A DNA stretch of 64,000 bases, taken from assembly GCA_017521565.1 (NCBI GenBank), contig JAFXCE010000114.1, positions 34,495-98,494 on the forward strand. The letters are read 5' to 3'. This document shows positions 16,488-25,394 of this stretch, one piece after another. The stretch's first letter is position 1, and every line of letters starts with the position of its first letter. Position numbers and translations under genes: made by a program. The notes under the pieces are model-generated. The model made no database searches and was not told where the DNA came from. It was given only the letters and a program-made list of their open reading frames with translations. The stretch is from Clostridia bacterium. Lineage in GTDB: Bacteria; Bacillota; Clostridia; Christensenellales; Aristaeellaceae.

Positions 16488-17768
16488 TTATCGCTGGGTG
16501 TTGCTGTGGGTAATCTCGTTGTATCCCGGAATCTTCGGGTCGCGGCCGACGCGCGTGTTATCCTGCGTGCGATCCTGCAGGGGCTGCACAGGATGGGGCG
16601 CGGTTTCAAAGCGGTAATCCCGGCCGTGGCGGCGGATCGTCTGATCGATGACCATGTGGCTGGCGACCTGCGCGGTATCGGGATGGACGATGTCCTGATA
16701 GGCGAAGAACGGATCGGCGCACTCGAGCGACTGGACGGGAACGGGGTTTTTGTCCTTGTAGGTGTTCTGCACGGTGGTGAGAATAGAACGGACGTAAGGG
16801 ATATTGGACTCAAGGCGCAGCGGCGCCGGGAAGTTTCCATCGGGAATGACCTGCTGCCAGTGCTTGCCTTCAAACTGCTCCAGAAGCTGCGCCGCCTTGT
16901 GCAGATGGGCGATCTCATGTTCGAGGTTCTGCGCCCAGATGGTTCGGATATACGGGTCGGTTTCCGTCTGTTCGCAGGACCAATAGAGATAGCATTCTAC
17001 AAATTCGTGCATCAGCAGGCATTCCAGCCACGTCGTGCTCGCGTCCATCAGCGATTCATACTGGGTGACATGCTGCTCCTCGATCATGGCAATCTCCTGA
17101 TAGAGGCGGCGGCCGAGATCATTCTTGTAGAAGCCCGTCTGGTTCATGTAGTAGTTCATGGTCTGCTGCTCGGCGGCGGTGATGATCATCGAGGCGAGCT
17201 TGTCAAAGAGCGGAGAATCCTTGCCGAGGGGGCAGGGGATGCCGTCCTTCGGGAAGCGATGCTCGGAGATCGTCGGGCGGCCCGGCATGATCTCGGTATA
17301 GCGGCCGACGAGACGCTCGGCATGCTGGCCGTCGTCCATCTCCATTAGGTCGGCATAGCGATACAGGTGGTCAAAGTCCTCAAGCAGGGCAAGGTCAAGC
17401 GCCTGCTTGACGTTCGGGGAGGAGACGCGCTTGGCCAGATGTGCGGTGAGGTCGACCGCCAGCTGCTCATAGCCGATGGTATGTTCGAGGATCGATTCGC
17501 AGATGGGCTTGAGGTTGGCAAGCTTCTTTTGCTGCTGCTGTTCCGTGCGGCGGGTCATCGCCAGTTCGCGGCGAATGTCCTGACTCTGGCAGTGGCGCGC
17601 CATCTGATGGGAGAATTTGACCGCCTCATACTCCGTACCGTTCATCAGAATGATGCGGCATTTGGTGTAGGGATCCGTCTCCAGCGGGTGATAGGCCCGT
17701 GGGTAGAGCGCAGGAAAGCTTTCAAATGTCTTGGTAATCGGCAGTGGTTTTTGATCAAACGGATTCAT
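16488..17768 (-). CDS. Ferritin-like-fold protein of unknown function
   Basis: A 426-residue soluble, mostly helical protein. Its central half (about residues 75-310) has four-helix-bundle features with repeated Glu/His metal-ligand patterns: LLEDFDHLYRYADLME, EIAMIEEQHVTQYES, LLMHEFVECYLYW and LEHEIAHLHKAA. ExxH pairs of this type hold di-iron centres in rubrerythrins. The C-terminal 100 residues are Pro/Arg/Gln-rich and look extended. The start at 17768 has AGGAG rather far away (13 nt), and a GTG 12 nt upstream is also in frame. Iron binding is inferred only. Confidence 0.7.
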   Translation of the reverse strand: MNPFDQKPLPITKTFESFPALYPRAYHPLETDPYTKCRIILMNGTEYEAVKFSHQMARHCQSQDIRRELAMTRRTEQQQQKKLANLKPICESILEHTIGYEQLAVDLTAHLAKRVSSPNVKQALDLALLEDFDHLYRYADLMEMDDGQHAERLVGRYTEIMPGRPTISEHRFPKDGIPCPLGKDSPLFDKLASMIITAAEQQTMNYYMNQTGFYKNDLGRRLYQEIAMIEEQHVTQYESLMDASTTWLECLLMHEFVECYLYWSCEQTETDPYIRTIWAQNLEHEIAHLHKAAQLLEQFEGKHWQQVIPDGNFPAPLRLESNIPYVRSILTTVQNTYKDKNPVPVQSLECADPFFAYQDIVHPDTAQVASHMVIDQTIRRHGRDYRFETAPHPVQPLQDRTQDNTRVGRDPKIPGYNEITHSNTQR

Positions 17769-17898
17769 GCTTTGAATCACACTCCTTGATTCTTCAGTGT
17801 ATCCCGGCGCAGGCAGAATCATGCATGCGGTGTAAGAAAAAGTAGTAAACATCAAGGAAAGACTATATGAGCAGATTTTATAGAATGATATTCAGATC

Positions 17899-17927
17899 TT
17901 GTACGAAATGGAAAAAGGGAATATAAT
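17899..17927 (+). promoter_or_regulatory. Promoter of sodium-pump pair
   Basis: TTGTAC, 17-nt spacer, perfect TATAAT. A short TTCCCTGAAGGGAA hairpin follows in the leader. Confidence 0.75.
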
Positions 17928-17978
17928 ATAGAAGTATTGGATTTCCCTGAAGGGAAGAATAGAAACGGAGGAAAAAAC

Positions 17979-19079
17979 ATGACGCAAATTTTCGGTAATT
18001 TTGCGGATCTGACGGTTCAGATGGTTGTCATGTGGGCGATTGGCGCCATCATGATCTATCTGGCCATCAAGAAGGAAATGGAACCGACGCTTCTGCTGCC
18101 GATGGGCTTTGGCTGTATCCTGTGCAACATGCCGAACTCCGGTATGGTTCACACGCTGGAGATCCTGTTCCAGGCTGGCGTTGACAATGAGCTTTTCCCG
18201 CTGCTGCTGTTCATCGGCATCGGCGCGATGATTGACTTTGGTCCGCTGCTGGCGGATCCGAAGCTGCTGCTCTTCGGCGCGGCGGCGCAGTTTGGTATCT
18301 TCTTCACCCTGTCCATGGCGAGCCTGCTGGGCTTCGAGCTGCGTGACGCGGCGTCCATCGCCATCATCGGCGCGGCGGACGGCCCGACCTCCATCTTCGT
18401 GGCGCAGACCCTGAAGAGCAACTACACGGCGGCGATCATCGTCGCGGCCTATTCCTACATGGCGCTGGTGCCGATCGTGCAGCCGTTCTGCATCAAGCTC
18501 GTCACCACCAAGGAAGAGCGTATGATCAAGATGGAATACGCGCCGGGCAAGATCGCCAAGACCACCCGCATCCTGTTCCCGATCGTGGTTTCTGCGATTG
18601 CCTCTCTGGTCGCGCCGGATTCCGCCGCGCTGGTCGGCTTCCTGATGTTCGGCAACCTGCTGCGTGAGTGCGGCGTGCTGCGCAGCCTGTCTGAGTGCGC
18701 GCAGAACCAGCTGGCGAACCTCGTTTCCCTGCTGCTGGGCCTGACGGTTGCGGTCCGCATGCAGGCGGAGAGCTTCCTCGTGCCGGAGACCCTGATGATT
18801 CTGGGCCTGGGCCTGATCGCCTTCATGTTCGATACCTTCGGCGGTGTGTTCTTCGGCAAGGTCATCAACCTCTTCTCTAAGAAGAAGATCAACCCGATGA
18901 TCGGCGCTGCGGGCATCTCCGCGTTCCCGATGTCCTCCCGCGTCATCGCGAAGATGGCTCGCGACGAGGATCCGTACAACTTCATCCTGATGCAGGCTGC
19001 CGGCGCGAACGTCGCGGGTCAGGTTGCGTCCGTTATCGCCGGCGGTCTCATCCTCGCGATGATCGGTCCGCTGGTCTGA
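17979..19079 (+). CDS. oadB: Sodium-ion-translocating decarboxylase beta subunit
   Basis: A 366-residue membrane protein of the OadB/GcdB/MmdB family. It couples decarboxylation of a biotin-bound carboxyl group to sodium export. Conserved stretches are IGIGAMIDFGPLLADPK, AAIIGAADGPTSIF-type (AIIGAADGPTSIFVA) in the pore region, and AGISAFPMSSR near the end. Length is typical for the family. AACGGAGGA precedes the start. Only a tiny gamma-like subunit follows. No carboxyltransferase or biotin carrier gene is nearby, so the pump must borrow its alpha subunit or work differently. Confidence 0.93.
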   Translation: MTQIFGNFADLTVQMVVMWAIGAIMIYLAIKKEMEPTLLLPMGFGCILCNMPNSGMVHTLEILFQAGVDNELFPLLLFIGIGAMIDFGPLLADPKLLLFGAAAQFGIFFTLSMASLLGFELRDAASIAIIGAADGPTSIFVAQTLKSNYTAAIIVAAYSYMALVPIVQPFCIKLVTTKEERMIKMEYAPGKIAKTTRILFPIVVSAIASLVAPDSAALVGFLMFGNLLRECGVLRSLSECAQNQLANLVSLLLGLTVAVRMQAESFLVPETLMILGLGLIAFMFDTFGGVFFGKVINLFSKKKINPMIGAAGISAFPMSSRVIAKMARDEDPYNFILMQAAGANVAGQVASVIAGGLILAMIGPLV

Positions 19080-19097
19080 TAGAAGGAGGAAACACAT

Positions 19098-19256
19098 ATG
19101 GGTATTAACATTGGCGCGTTCATTGCTTCCCTCAAGTACATGATCGAGGGCTGGGCAGGCATCTTCATCGTGATGGGCATCATCATCGTGTGCATCCAGG
19201 GCCTCAACAGATTTGCTGAGAAGCTCGAGGAGAAGGAAGCTAAGAAGGCCGAGTAA
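19098..19256 (+). CDS. OadG-related small transporter subunit
   Basis: A 52-residue single-span membrane protein with one hydrophobic helix at about residues 18-34 (GWAGIFIVMGIIIVCI) and a charged tail (EKLEEKEAKKAE). It starts 18 nt after oadB behind AGAAGGAGG. The helix followed by an Asn/Phe turn resembles the N-terminal part of OadG gamma subunits, which assemble and anchor decarboxylase pumps. It lacks the usual long proline-rich tail. Confidence 0.85.
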   Translation: MGINIGAFIASLKYMIEGWAGIFIVMGIIIVCIQGLNRFAEKLEEKEAKKAE

Positions 19257-19329
19257 GAGAATTCTTAACGGGTTCTTGGTGCGGTCAATTGCCCGAAAGG
19301 GCAGTGTTCCAGAATTTATGGAAATATCA

Positions 19330-19358
19330 GGAAGCGGCTTTTGCGCCGCTTCCTTTTA
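19330..19358 (+). terminator. Intrinsic terminator of oadB operon
   Basis: Perfect 9-bp stem GGAAGCGGC/GCCGCTTCC, then TTTT. Confidence 0.9.
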
Positions 19359-19447
19359 TGTTTTGAGAAAACAAGGAAAAGCTGACCGTCAGCGCGAATT
19401 TTTACCTATTATGGCCTTTTATGACTTACATGAAAGAGGGGTTCCTT

Positions 19448-20608
19448 ATGGCATATATCAGGCTGGGTATTGTGGGCCTTGGCGCGATGGCGCTGCAGCA
19501 TGCCCGCGGCATCATGGGCAAGATGGATGAGGTGCGCATCACGGCGGTTGCGTCCAAGAATGAGAAGAATATCGCCGTGCTGCGGGAGCTGCCGGGGGGA
19601 GAGGCGATTCAGGTTTTCGATACGCCGGCGCAGATGTATCAAAGCGGCGCGGTCGATGCGGTGCTGATCTGCTCGCCGCACAGGGCGCATGCTGCGCAGG
19701 CCATTGAGGCATTTGAGCATGGGATGCACGTGCTGTTGGAAAAGCCGGTGGGCGTCTTTACGCGCGAGGTGCGCGACATGATCGCGGCGGCGGATAAGAG
19801 CGGCAAGGCATTCGGCGTGATGTTCAACCAGAGGACGAATCCGGTGTATCGGAAGATGAAGGAGATCGTGGAGTCGGGCGAGATGGGCGAAATCCGCAGG
19901 GTGAACATCATCATCACGGACTGGTTCCGCGCGCAGAGCTACTTTGATTCCGGCGCGTGGCGCGCGACGTGGAAGCTGGAGGGCGGCGGCGTGCTGCTCA
20001 ATCAGGCGCCGCACAACCTCGACCTGTGGCAGTGGATCTGCGGCATGCCGGTCAGGCTGCGTGCGTTCTGCCATCTGGGCCGCTGGCACGACATCGAGGT
20101 TGAGGACGATGTGACGGCGTATGTCGAATACGCGAACGGCGCGACGGGCACGTTCATCACCTGCACCGGAGAAGCGCCGGGCAGCAACCGGTTTGAAATC
20201 TCCATGGACGGCGGCCAGCTGCTCTACGAAAACGGCAGGCTGCTTCAGACGAAAACTGAGATGCCGGTCAGTCAGTTCATCCGCGAGTATCCGGGCGGCT
20301 TCGGCAAGCCGGAGACGACGACGGAGGACATCACACCGGAGGGCGAATACACGATGCATGCGGGTGTGACGCGTGCATTTGCGCGCCATATCCTCTATGG
20401 CGAGCCGATGATCGCGGACGGACGCGAGGGACTCAATTCCCTGATGCTCTCAAACGCGATGCTGCTTTCTTCCTGGGCGGACGAGACGCTGCCCATGCCG
20501 ATGGACGCAGCGATGGACGCACAGTATGAGAAGATGCTCGGCGAGCGCGCGGCAAACAGCAGACCGAAGGTGGTCCAGGAAGTTCAGCTTGATTTGAGCA
20601 AATCCTGA
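19448..20608 (+). CDS. Gfo/Idh/MocA-family NAD(P)-dependent oxidoreductase
   Basis: A 386-residue sugar or inositol dehydrogenase-type enzyme. The Rossmann motif LGIVGLGAMALQHARG is at the N-terminus, the family Lys is in LLEKPVG (about residue 100), and the catalytic-domain segment GGGVLLNQAPHNLDL holds the conserved His. The start at 19448 follows AGAGGGG; an upstream ATG lacks a site. It is 23 nt ahead of ribulokinase, so the two act in one transcript. The substrate is probably a pentose- or polyol-related sugar; not proven. Confidence 0.92.
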   Translation: MAYIRLGIVGLGAMALQHARGIMGKMDEVRITAVASKNEKNIAVLRELPGGEAIQVFDTPAQMYQSGAVDAVLICSPHRAHAAQAIEAFEHGMHVLLEKPVGVFTREVRDMIAAADKSGKAFGVMFNQRTNPVYRKMKEIVESGEMGEIRRVNIIITDWFRAQSYFDSGAWRATWKLEGGGVLLNQAPHNLDLWQWICGMPVRLRAFCHLGRWHDIEVEDDVTAYVEYANGATGTFITCTGEAPGSNRFEISMDGGQLLYENGRLLQTKTEMPVSQFIREYPGGFGKPETTTEDITPEGEYTMHAGVTRAFARHILYGEPMIADGREGLNSLMLSNAMLLSSWADETLPMPMDAAMDAQYEKMLGERAANSRPKVVQEVQLDLSKS

Positions 20609-20631
20609 GAACGGACAAGGCAGGAAAGCGT

Positions 20632-22284
20632 ATGGGAGAGAAACTGGTCATCGGCGTGGACTTTGGCACGCTGTCTGCGCGCGCGGCGCTGGTTCGTGCG
20701 CAGGATGGGGTCTGCATCGCGGAGGCGGAACATGCGTATGCGCACGGCGTGATGGACAAAAGCCTGCCCTGCGGGAAACCGCTGCCGCAGGATTTTGCGC
20801 TGCAGCACCCCATGGATTACATGGAAGCGCTGGAGGAAACCATTCGTGCGGTGATGGAGAAATCGGGCGCAGCGGCGGAGGATGTTGAGGGCATTGGCCT
20901 TGATGTGACGGCGGCTACGGTGCTGCCGGTGGATGCGCAGGGGACGCCGCTGTGCATGAAGGCGGAATACGTGAATGAGCCGCATGCGTATGTCAAGCTC
21001 TGGAAGCACCACGGCGCGCAGGCGCAGGCCGACCGTATGACGGCGCTCGCTATCACAAGCGGCGAGGATTTTCTGCCGTGGTACGGCAGCAGAATTTCCT
21101 GTGAGCTGGCGCTGCCGAAGCTGCTGGAGACGCTGGAAAAAGCGCCGCAGGTCTATGAGACGATGGACTGCCTGATGGAGATGGGCGACTGGCTGGTGCG
21201 CCGCCTTTGCGGCGTGCATGTGCAGAGTCTCTGCGCAGCGGGCTACAAGAATCTGCGCCGCACGGACGAGGGCTATCCGGATGACGCGTATTTTGCGGCG
21301 CTCAATCCGGCGTTTGCCGGAGTGATTGAAAAGAAATGCAGCGCGCCGGTCATGGGCGTGGGCAGCTGCGCGGGTGGGCTGACGCAGGAAATGGCGCAGC
21401 GGCTGGGGCTCATGCCGGGAACACCGGTGGCGACCGCGATGATCGACGCACACGTCTGTGCGCTCTCCTGCGGGCTGACAAAGCCGGGACAGATGCTGGC
21501 CATTCTCGGCACGTCGGCGTGCTACATGTCCCTTGGTGAGGATGGCACGCTGGCGCCAGGCATCTGCGGCGTGGTGAAGGATGGCATCCTGCCGGGTTGC
21601 TACGGCTATGAGGCCGGGCAGAGCGCGGTAGGCGATCTGTTTGGCTGGATGACGAAGGGATTCGTCCCGGAGGCATATCAGCAGGAGGCGGATAAGCAGG
21701 GCGTCTCTATCCATCAGCACCTGACGAATCTGGCTGCGCAGCTTGCGCCGGGGGAAAGCGGCCTGCTGGCGCTTGACTGGCTGGGCGGCTGCCGAAGCCC
21801 GCTGATGGACAGCGGCGTGAGCGGCATGATCCTTGGGCTGACGCTGCAGACGAAGCCGGAGGAAATCTATCGGTCGCTGATCGAAAGCACGGCATACGGC
21901 GCGAGGATGATCGTGGAGAATTACCGGACGCACGGAATTGCGGTTGATGAGTTCTTCGTGACCGGCGGCATCGGGAAGAAGAATCCGCTGGTGATGCAGA
22001 TTTTTGCCGATGTGCTGGGCATGGACGTCAAGGTGATCGCCTGCACGCAGGGCGGCGCACAGGGAAGCGCCATCCTCGCAGCGGCTGCTGCTGGGATGCA
22101 TGAGGATCTGCGCACGGCGATTGCGGCGATGGCCTCGCCAGTAGAGCGCGTCTATACGCCGGATGCAGCGCATCATGGAACATACGATGCGCTGTATGCG
22201 GAATACTGCAGGCTGCACGCATACTTTGGCCGCGGGGAAAATGATGTGATGAAGCGGCTCAAGGCGATGAAGCCTGAATGGTAA
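20632..22284 (+). CDS. araB: Ribulokinase (FGGY family, AraB-type)
   Basis: A 550-residue ATP-dependent sugar kinase. The N-terminus VIGVDFGTLSARAALV is the AraB form of the phosphate-1 loop, with SAR in place of the usual TxxR. GLDVTAATVLPVD and the C-terminal ATP site FFVTGGIGKKNPLVMQI also fit. AraB phosphorylates L- or D-ribulose. No araA or araD lies in the window, so arabinose use would rely on genes elsewhere, or the partner oxidoreductase supplies a ketopentose. Confidence 0.9.
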   Translation: MGEKLVIGVDFGTLSARAALVRAQDGVCIAEAEHAYAHGVMDKSLPCGKPLPQDFALQHPMDYMEALEETIRAVMEKSGAAAEDVEGIGLDVTAATVLPVDAQGTPLCMKAEYVNEPHAYVKLWKHHGAQAQADRMTALAITSGEDFLPWYGSRISCELALPKLLETLEKAPQVYETMDCLMEMGDWLVRRLCGVHVQSLCAAGYKNLRRTDEGYPDDAYFAALNPAFAGVIEKKCSAPVMGVGSCAGGLTQEMAQRLGLMPGTPVATAMIDAHVCALSCGLTKPGQMLAILGTSACYMSLGEDGTLAPGICGVVKDGILPGCYGYEAGQSAVGDLFGWMTKGFVPEAYQQEADKQGVSIHQHLTNLAAQLAPGESGLLALDWLGGCRSPLMDSGVSGMILGLTLQTKPEEIYRSLIESTAYGARMIVENYRTHGIAVDEFFVTGGIGKKNPLVMQIFADVLGMDVKVIACTQGGAQGSAILAAAAAGMHEDLRTAIAAMASPVERVYTPDAAHHGTYDALYAEYCRLHAYFGRGENDVMKRLKAMKPEW

Positions 22285-22295
22285 AGAGAATGAAG

Positions 22296-22336
22296 AAAAA
22301 CTGCCATGCGCATGAATGCGGCATGGCAGTTTTTGC
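22296..22336 (+). terminator. Intrinsic terminator
   Basis: Long stem AAACTGCCATGC / GCATGGCAGTTT plus TTT. It ends the oxidoreductase-araB unit and faces the end of pheA. Confidence 0.9.
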
Positions 22337-22401
22337 TCTGCAATTGTAAAAGCGCGAGCTGTAAAAACAGAAGGCTTTATTGGGTCTGCAGCTGGCAAGG
22401 A

Positions 22402-23505
22402 TCAGTCTTTCTTCGCTGAACGGTATGCGCCCAGCAGCCGGCAATCCTCGCAGTCGTGTTCCAGCGCTTCCATGAGGATGTGCAGATTGTTTTCGCTCAC
22501 GTTTCCGGTCAGGTCGACGTAGAAGCAGTATTCCCAGTTGCTGTTATGCAGCGGACGGGACTCAATGTGCGTCAGGTTCATGCCCATGGCGACGAACGAG
22601 GAGAGCGCACGCATGAGGGTGCCGCGCTCGTGGCGCACGGAGAAGGTGATGGTCGCCTTGTCCGGCGCGCCGATGGGCGTGGGACTGTTGGAGACGATCA
22701 GGAAGCGCGTGTGGTTGCCATCGAAGGAGTGAATGTCCGGCACGATAATGTCAAGCCCGTAGTGCTTTGCAGCGAGACGGGAGGCGATCGCGGCATTCTG
22801 CTTTTCGTTCAGCTCCGCGACATGCTTGGCAGCGATCGCGGTATTGAAATACGGCGTGGTTACCCAATCGGGATGCTCACCAAGGAAAACAGGGCACTGA
22901 GCAAAGCCCTGATCATGGCTGTAGACGGTTTTGATATCCGCCAGCGTTGCGCCCGGCACGCCCAGCAGACAGTGCTCCACGCGAACGAGCTGTTCGCCGA
23001 CGATGTTGAGCGCGTATTTGCCCATGAGATCGTAGACGGTATTGATGGAGCCGGAGGAGGAGTTTTCGACCGGGAGCACGCCGTATTTGATTTCGCCCTT
23101 GGCGACGGCAGAAAAGACTTCTTCAAACGTCTTGTAGCATGTACGCTGGCAGTCCTCGCCGAAGAAACCGATCACCGCGCTCTCGCCAAACGCGCCGGGC
23201 ACGCCCATGTAGCCCACAAGCTCAGTGCTGAGCATCTGATCGAGATAACGCTTCTGTTCCTGGCGGGAGAGGCGCATGATCTCCTGGAAGAAATCCTTGA
23301 CTGGCTGCTTGAGCATGGGATCCTGAATCTGCGCCGCACAGCTTTCAAGGACGGCCGCTTCGCGGGCAGTATCCAGAATCTTCAGGTGGTTTTCAAGCTT
23401 ATAGGTAGCCGCCTCGCGGGAAACCTGCATGCGCTTTTCAAAAAGCCAGACAAGCTGCGCGTCGATGACGTCGAGCTCCTGACGGCACTGCGTGAGATCT
23501 TTCAT
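22402..23505 (-). CDS. pheA: Bifunctional chorismate mutase / prephenate dehydratase
   Basis: A 367-residue enzyme that makes phenylpyruvate from chorismate. Residues 1-85 are the AroQ mutase (LTQCRQELDVIDAQLVWLFEKR). Residues 105-275 are the dehydratase, with GVPGAFGE, VLPVENSSSGSI and the NHTRFLIV motif (catalytic Thr). Residues 285-360 are an ACT domain, with the effector segment THIESRPLHNSNWEYCFYVD, for phenylalanine feedback. ATG 23505 is 9 nt after AGGAGG; the ATG at 23514 is too close to it. It lies 79 nt after tyrA. Confidence 0.96.
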   Translation of the reverse strand: MKDLTQCRQELDVIDAQLVWLFEKRMQVSREAATYKLENHLKILDTAREAAVLESCAAQIQDPMLKQPVKDFFQEIMRLSRQEQKRYLDQMLSTELVGYMGVPGAFGESAVIGFFGEDCQRTCYKTFEEVFSAVAKGEIKYGVLPVENSSSGSINTVYDLMGKYALNIVGEQLVRVEHCLLGVPGATLADIKTVYSHDQGFAQCPVFLGEHPDWVTTPYFNTAIAAKHVAELNEKQNAAIASRLAAKHYGLDIIVPDIHSFDGNHTRFLIVSNSPTPIGAPDKATITFSVRHERGTLMRALSSFVAMGMNLTHIESRPLHNSNWEYCFYVDLTGNVSENNLHILMEALEHDCEDCRLLGAYRSAKKD

Positions 23506-23584
23506 GGAAAACATCCTCCTGGCGGACACGGCAAAGCCGCATTGCGTTGTTGATATATGGACGTGAATCGAGTGTAATCCGTTT

Positions 23585-24463
23585 TCATTTAAAGAGCGGC
23601 TTCTGGCTGTTGGTGATGCCGCGGAGCTTGTCAAATTCCTTCTTGCGGTTGCTGGAATCGGTCAGCCGCGCGAACAGCGCCTCGCGATCGTCAGCGCGCA
23701 GGAGGGTGCAGTACTCGCTGAGCTTTTCAATCAGTTCGTCGGTAAGATCGGCAAGCGTTTCCTTATTGGCCCAGAAAAGCTCGGTCCAAAGATCCGGCTC
23801 CAGCGCGGCGACGCGAGTCGCTCCGCGGAAGGAGCCGCCCTCAAAGCCGTAGCTGTCAAAGAGCAGATGCTGATCGCACAGCGCGAGCGCCATGATGTGC
23901 ATCAGCTGACTGGTATAGGCGATGCGCACATCGTGTGCCTCGGGATCAGAGAGAACGATGTCTGCGCAGCCCATATGCAGCGCAAGGCGCTCCATCAGGC
24001 GTATGGCGCCCATGGGAACGGAATCGTCGGGCGTGAGGATATAGTGGCTGCCGCGGAAGAGATCACGGTCGGCGTTGACAAAGCCGCCGCACTCACGGCC
24101 GGCCATCGGATGACCGCCCAGATAGATGAAGGATTTGCCCTCAAGCGACTTCATAGCTTCGTGAAGCGGGCGCTTGACGCCGCACACATCCGTCAGCAGG
24201 GAACCAGGCTTGAGCCTGTGTCCATGTTCGTGGATAAAACCGGCGGCAGAGCCAGGATGCAGACATAGAATGGTCACATCCATGGTTTCAAGCGGAGCGT
24301 CCTCGCAGGTGGCCCAGGCAGAGCGGATGATTCCGCGGCCAAGCGCTTCAAAGCGCGTCCATTCGTCACGGTCGACTGCGTAGAATTCGGCATCCGGGTA
24401 TCCAGTGAGCGCCATGGCCATGCTGCCGCCGATCAGGCCGAGACCGATAAACATGATTCTCAT
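23585..24463 (-). CDS. tyrA: Prephenate dehydrogenase
   Basis: A 292-residue NAD-dependent enzyme that oxidises prephenate to 4-hydroxyphenylpyruvate for tyrosine. The Rossmann loop is IMFIGLGLIGGSMAMAL, and the active-site segment GGHPMAGRECGGF contains the conserved His. There is no ACT domain. The start at 24463 is behind TTGGAG. tyrA and pheA are in tandem and probably co-transcribed, so both branches from prephenate are made together. Confidence 0.94.
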   Translation of the reverse strand: MRIMFIGLGLIGGSMAMALTGYPDAEFYAVDRDEWTRFEALGRGIIRSAWATCEDAPLETMDVTILCLHPGSAAGFIHEHGHRLKPGSLLTDVCGVKRPLHEAMKSLEGKSFIYLGGHPMAGRECGGFVNADRDLFRGSHYILTPDDSVPMGAIRLMERLALHMGCADIVLSDPEAHDVRIAYTSQLMHIMALALCDQHLLFDSYGFEGGSFRGATRVAALEPDLWTELFWANKETLADLTDELIEKLSEYCTLLRADDREALFARLTDSSNRKKEFDKLRGITNSQKPLFK

Positions 24464-24618
24464 AAACACACACTCCAAAGTTGGTATAAACATGCGCAGC
24501 GCACCTGCAGCAGAAGCGACTGCCGGGGCAACGCCTCCTATGAGAGGCGGGAACATGCATGATCACTGCTGAGCGCATCGCGCTGGAGGGACGCTTTTAA
24601 GCGATTTGTATGGTCGCG

Positions 24619-25242
24619 TTACAGCGAGAAGCGCACGGCGACGGCTTTACCCAGGATCTGGACATTTCTTGTCTCATCCTCGCCGCCGATTTCGATGGGC
24701 GAATAGGCGGGGTTGGACGGGAGAAGCTGGGTGAAGGCGATGCGCCCGCCCGGGCCGCGCAGATGGCGCACGCGCTTGAGGGTGAGCTCGTCATCCAGAG
24801 AGACCGCAGCGATTTCGCCCTCGGCAACGCTGTTCTGCCTGCGGATAAAGACGATATCGCCGGAATAGATGCGGTCGCCGGTCATGGAGTCACCCTGCGC
24901 GATAAGCGCAAAGTCACAGTCGATGTTCTCGTCGATGGCGACATAATCGCTGCCATCGCCGGGGGAGAAGATGGGCTCGCCGCAGGCGACGGAGCCGAGC
25001 AGCGGCACGCGGCGGCCGGAGGCAGAGGGTGTGGGCGCAGGCGGAGTATTCTTGCCGGCAAGAAAGGAAAAGGGAACACCCAGACGCTCGGCAAAGCGCT
25101 CAACCACAGAAATGCGCGGCACACGCTGCTTGGTTTCGTAACGGCTGATGACCTGCTTGGTGGTTCCCAGCAGGGCGGCCATTTCATCCTGAGAGAGTCC
25201 GCGCTCAATGCGCAGGCGCTTGAGAATATCGCCAAAGTCCAT
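24619..25242 (-). CDS. XRE-HTH / S24-peptidase self-cleaving repressor
   Basis: A 207-residue LexA/CI-like repressor. Residues 5-60 are a Cro/CI-type helix-turn-helix (LSQDEMAALLGTTKQVISRY). Residues 78-200 are the S24 domain, with a Cys87-Gly88 cleavage site (SVACGEP), Ser119 in QGDSM and Lys156 in LTLKRV. All parts for RecA-stimulated autocleavage are present; the Cys-Gly bond matches UmuD rather than LexA. The HTH is of the phage type, so this is not LexA itself. It diverges from an SOS-box promoter. Confidence 0.92.
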   Translation of the reverse strand: MDFGDILKRLRIERGLSQDEMAALLGTTKQVISRYETKQRVPRISVVERFAERLGVPFSFLAGKNTPPAPTPSASGRRVPLLGSVACGEPIFSPGDGSDYVAIDENIDCDFALIAQGDSMTGDRIYSGDIVFIRRQNSVAEGEIAAVSLDDELTLKRVRHLRGPGGRIAFTQLLPSNPAYSPIEIGGEDETRNVQILGKAVAVRFSL

Positions 25243-25278
25243 GTCTGAACCTCCTTATCTCCGATCTGAATATCCATC

Positions 25279-25300
25279 AATACCTACTTATGGTAGATAT
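25279..25300. promoter_or_regulatory. Candidate repressor operator
   Basis: TACCTAC-TTATG-GTAGATA, inverted repeat with one mismatch, directly downstream of the repressor's own -10 box. Likely autoregulation site. Confidence 0.45.
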
Positions 25301-25326
25301 TATAGCAGATTTGTCACCAAATGCAA
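25299..25326 (-). promoter_or_regulatory. Promoter of the S24 repressor gene
   Basis: On the minus strand: TTGCAT (25326-25321), 16-nt spacer, TATAAT (25304-25299). A GTCACCAAA box (25313-25321) lies in the spacer. Confidence 0.75.
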
Positions 25327-25365
25327 CCTGAAATAAAGAAAAACAGAAAAAATGTCACCAAATGG

Positions 25366-25394
25366 TTGACGAACGTGCGTTCCCGTGCTAGAAT
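25366..25394 (+). promoter_or_regulatory. SOS-controlled promoter of HTH/peptide operon
   Basis: TTGACG, 17-nt spacer, TAGAAT. The spacer is filled by a LexA box (25370-25383). Confidence 0.85.
25370..25383. promoter_or_regulatory. Perfect B. subtilis-type LexA (SOS) box
   Basis: CGAACGTGCGTTCC fits the consensus CGAACRNRYGTTYC at every position. It sits between -35 and -10, where bound LexA would block transcription until DNA damage. Confidence 0.85.

Noticed and set aside
24619..25242. Calling the S24 protein LexA
   Set aside because: The DNA-binding part is a Cro/CI-type HTH, not the LexA winged helix, and the cleavage site is Cys-Gly. The nearby LexA box is more likely bound by a true LexA encoded elsewhere.
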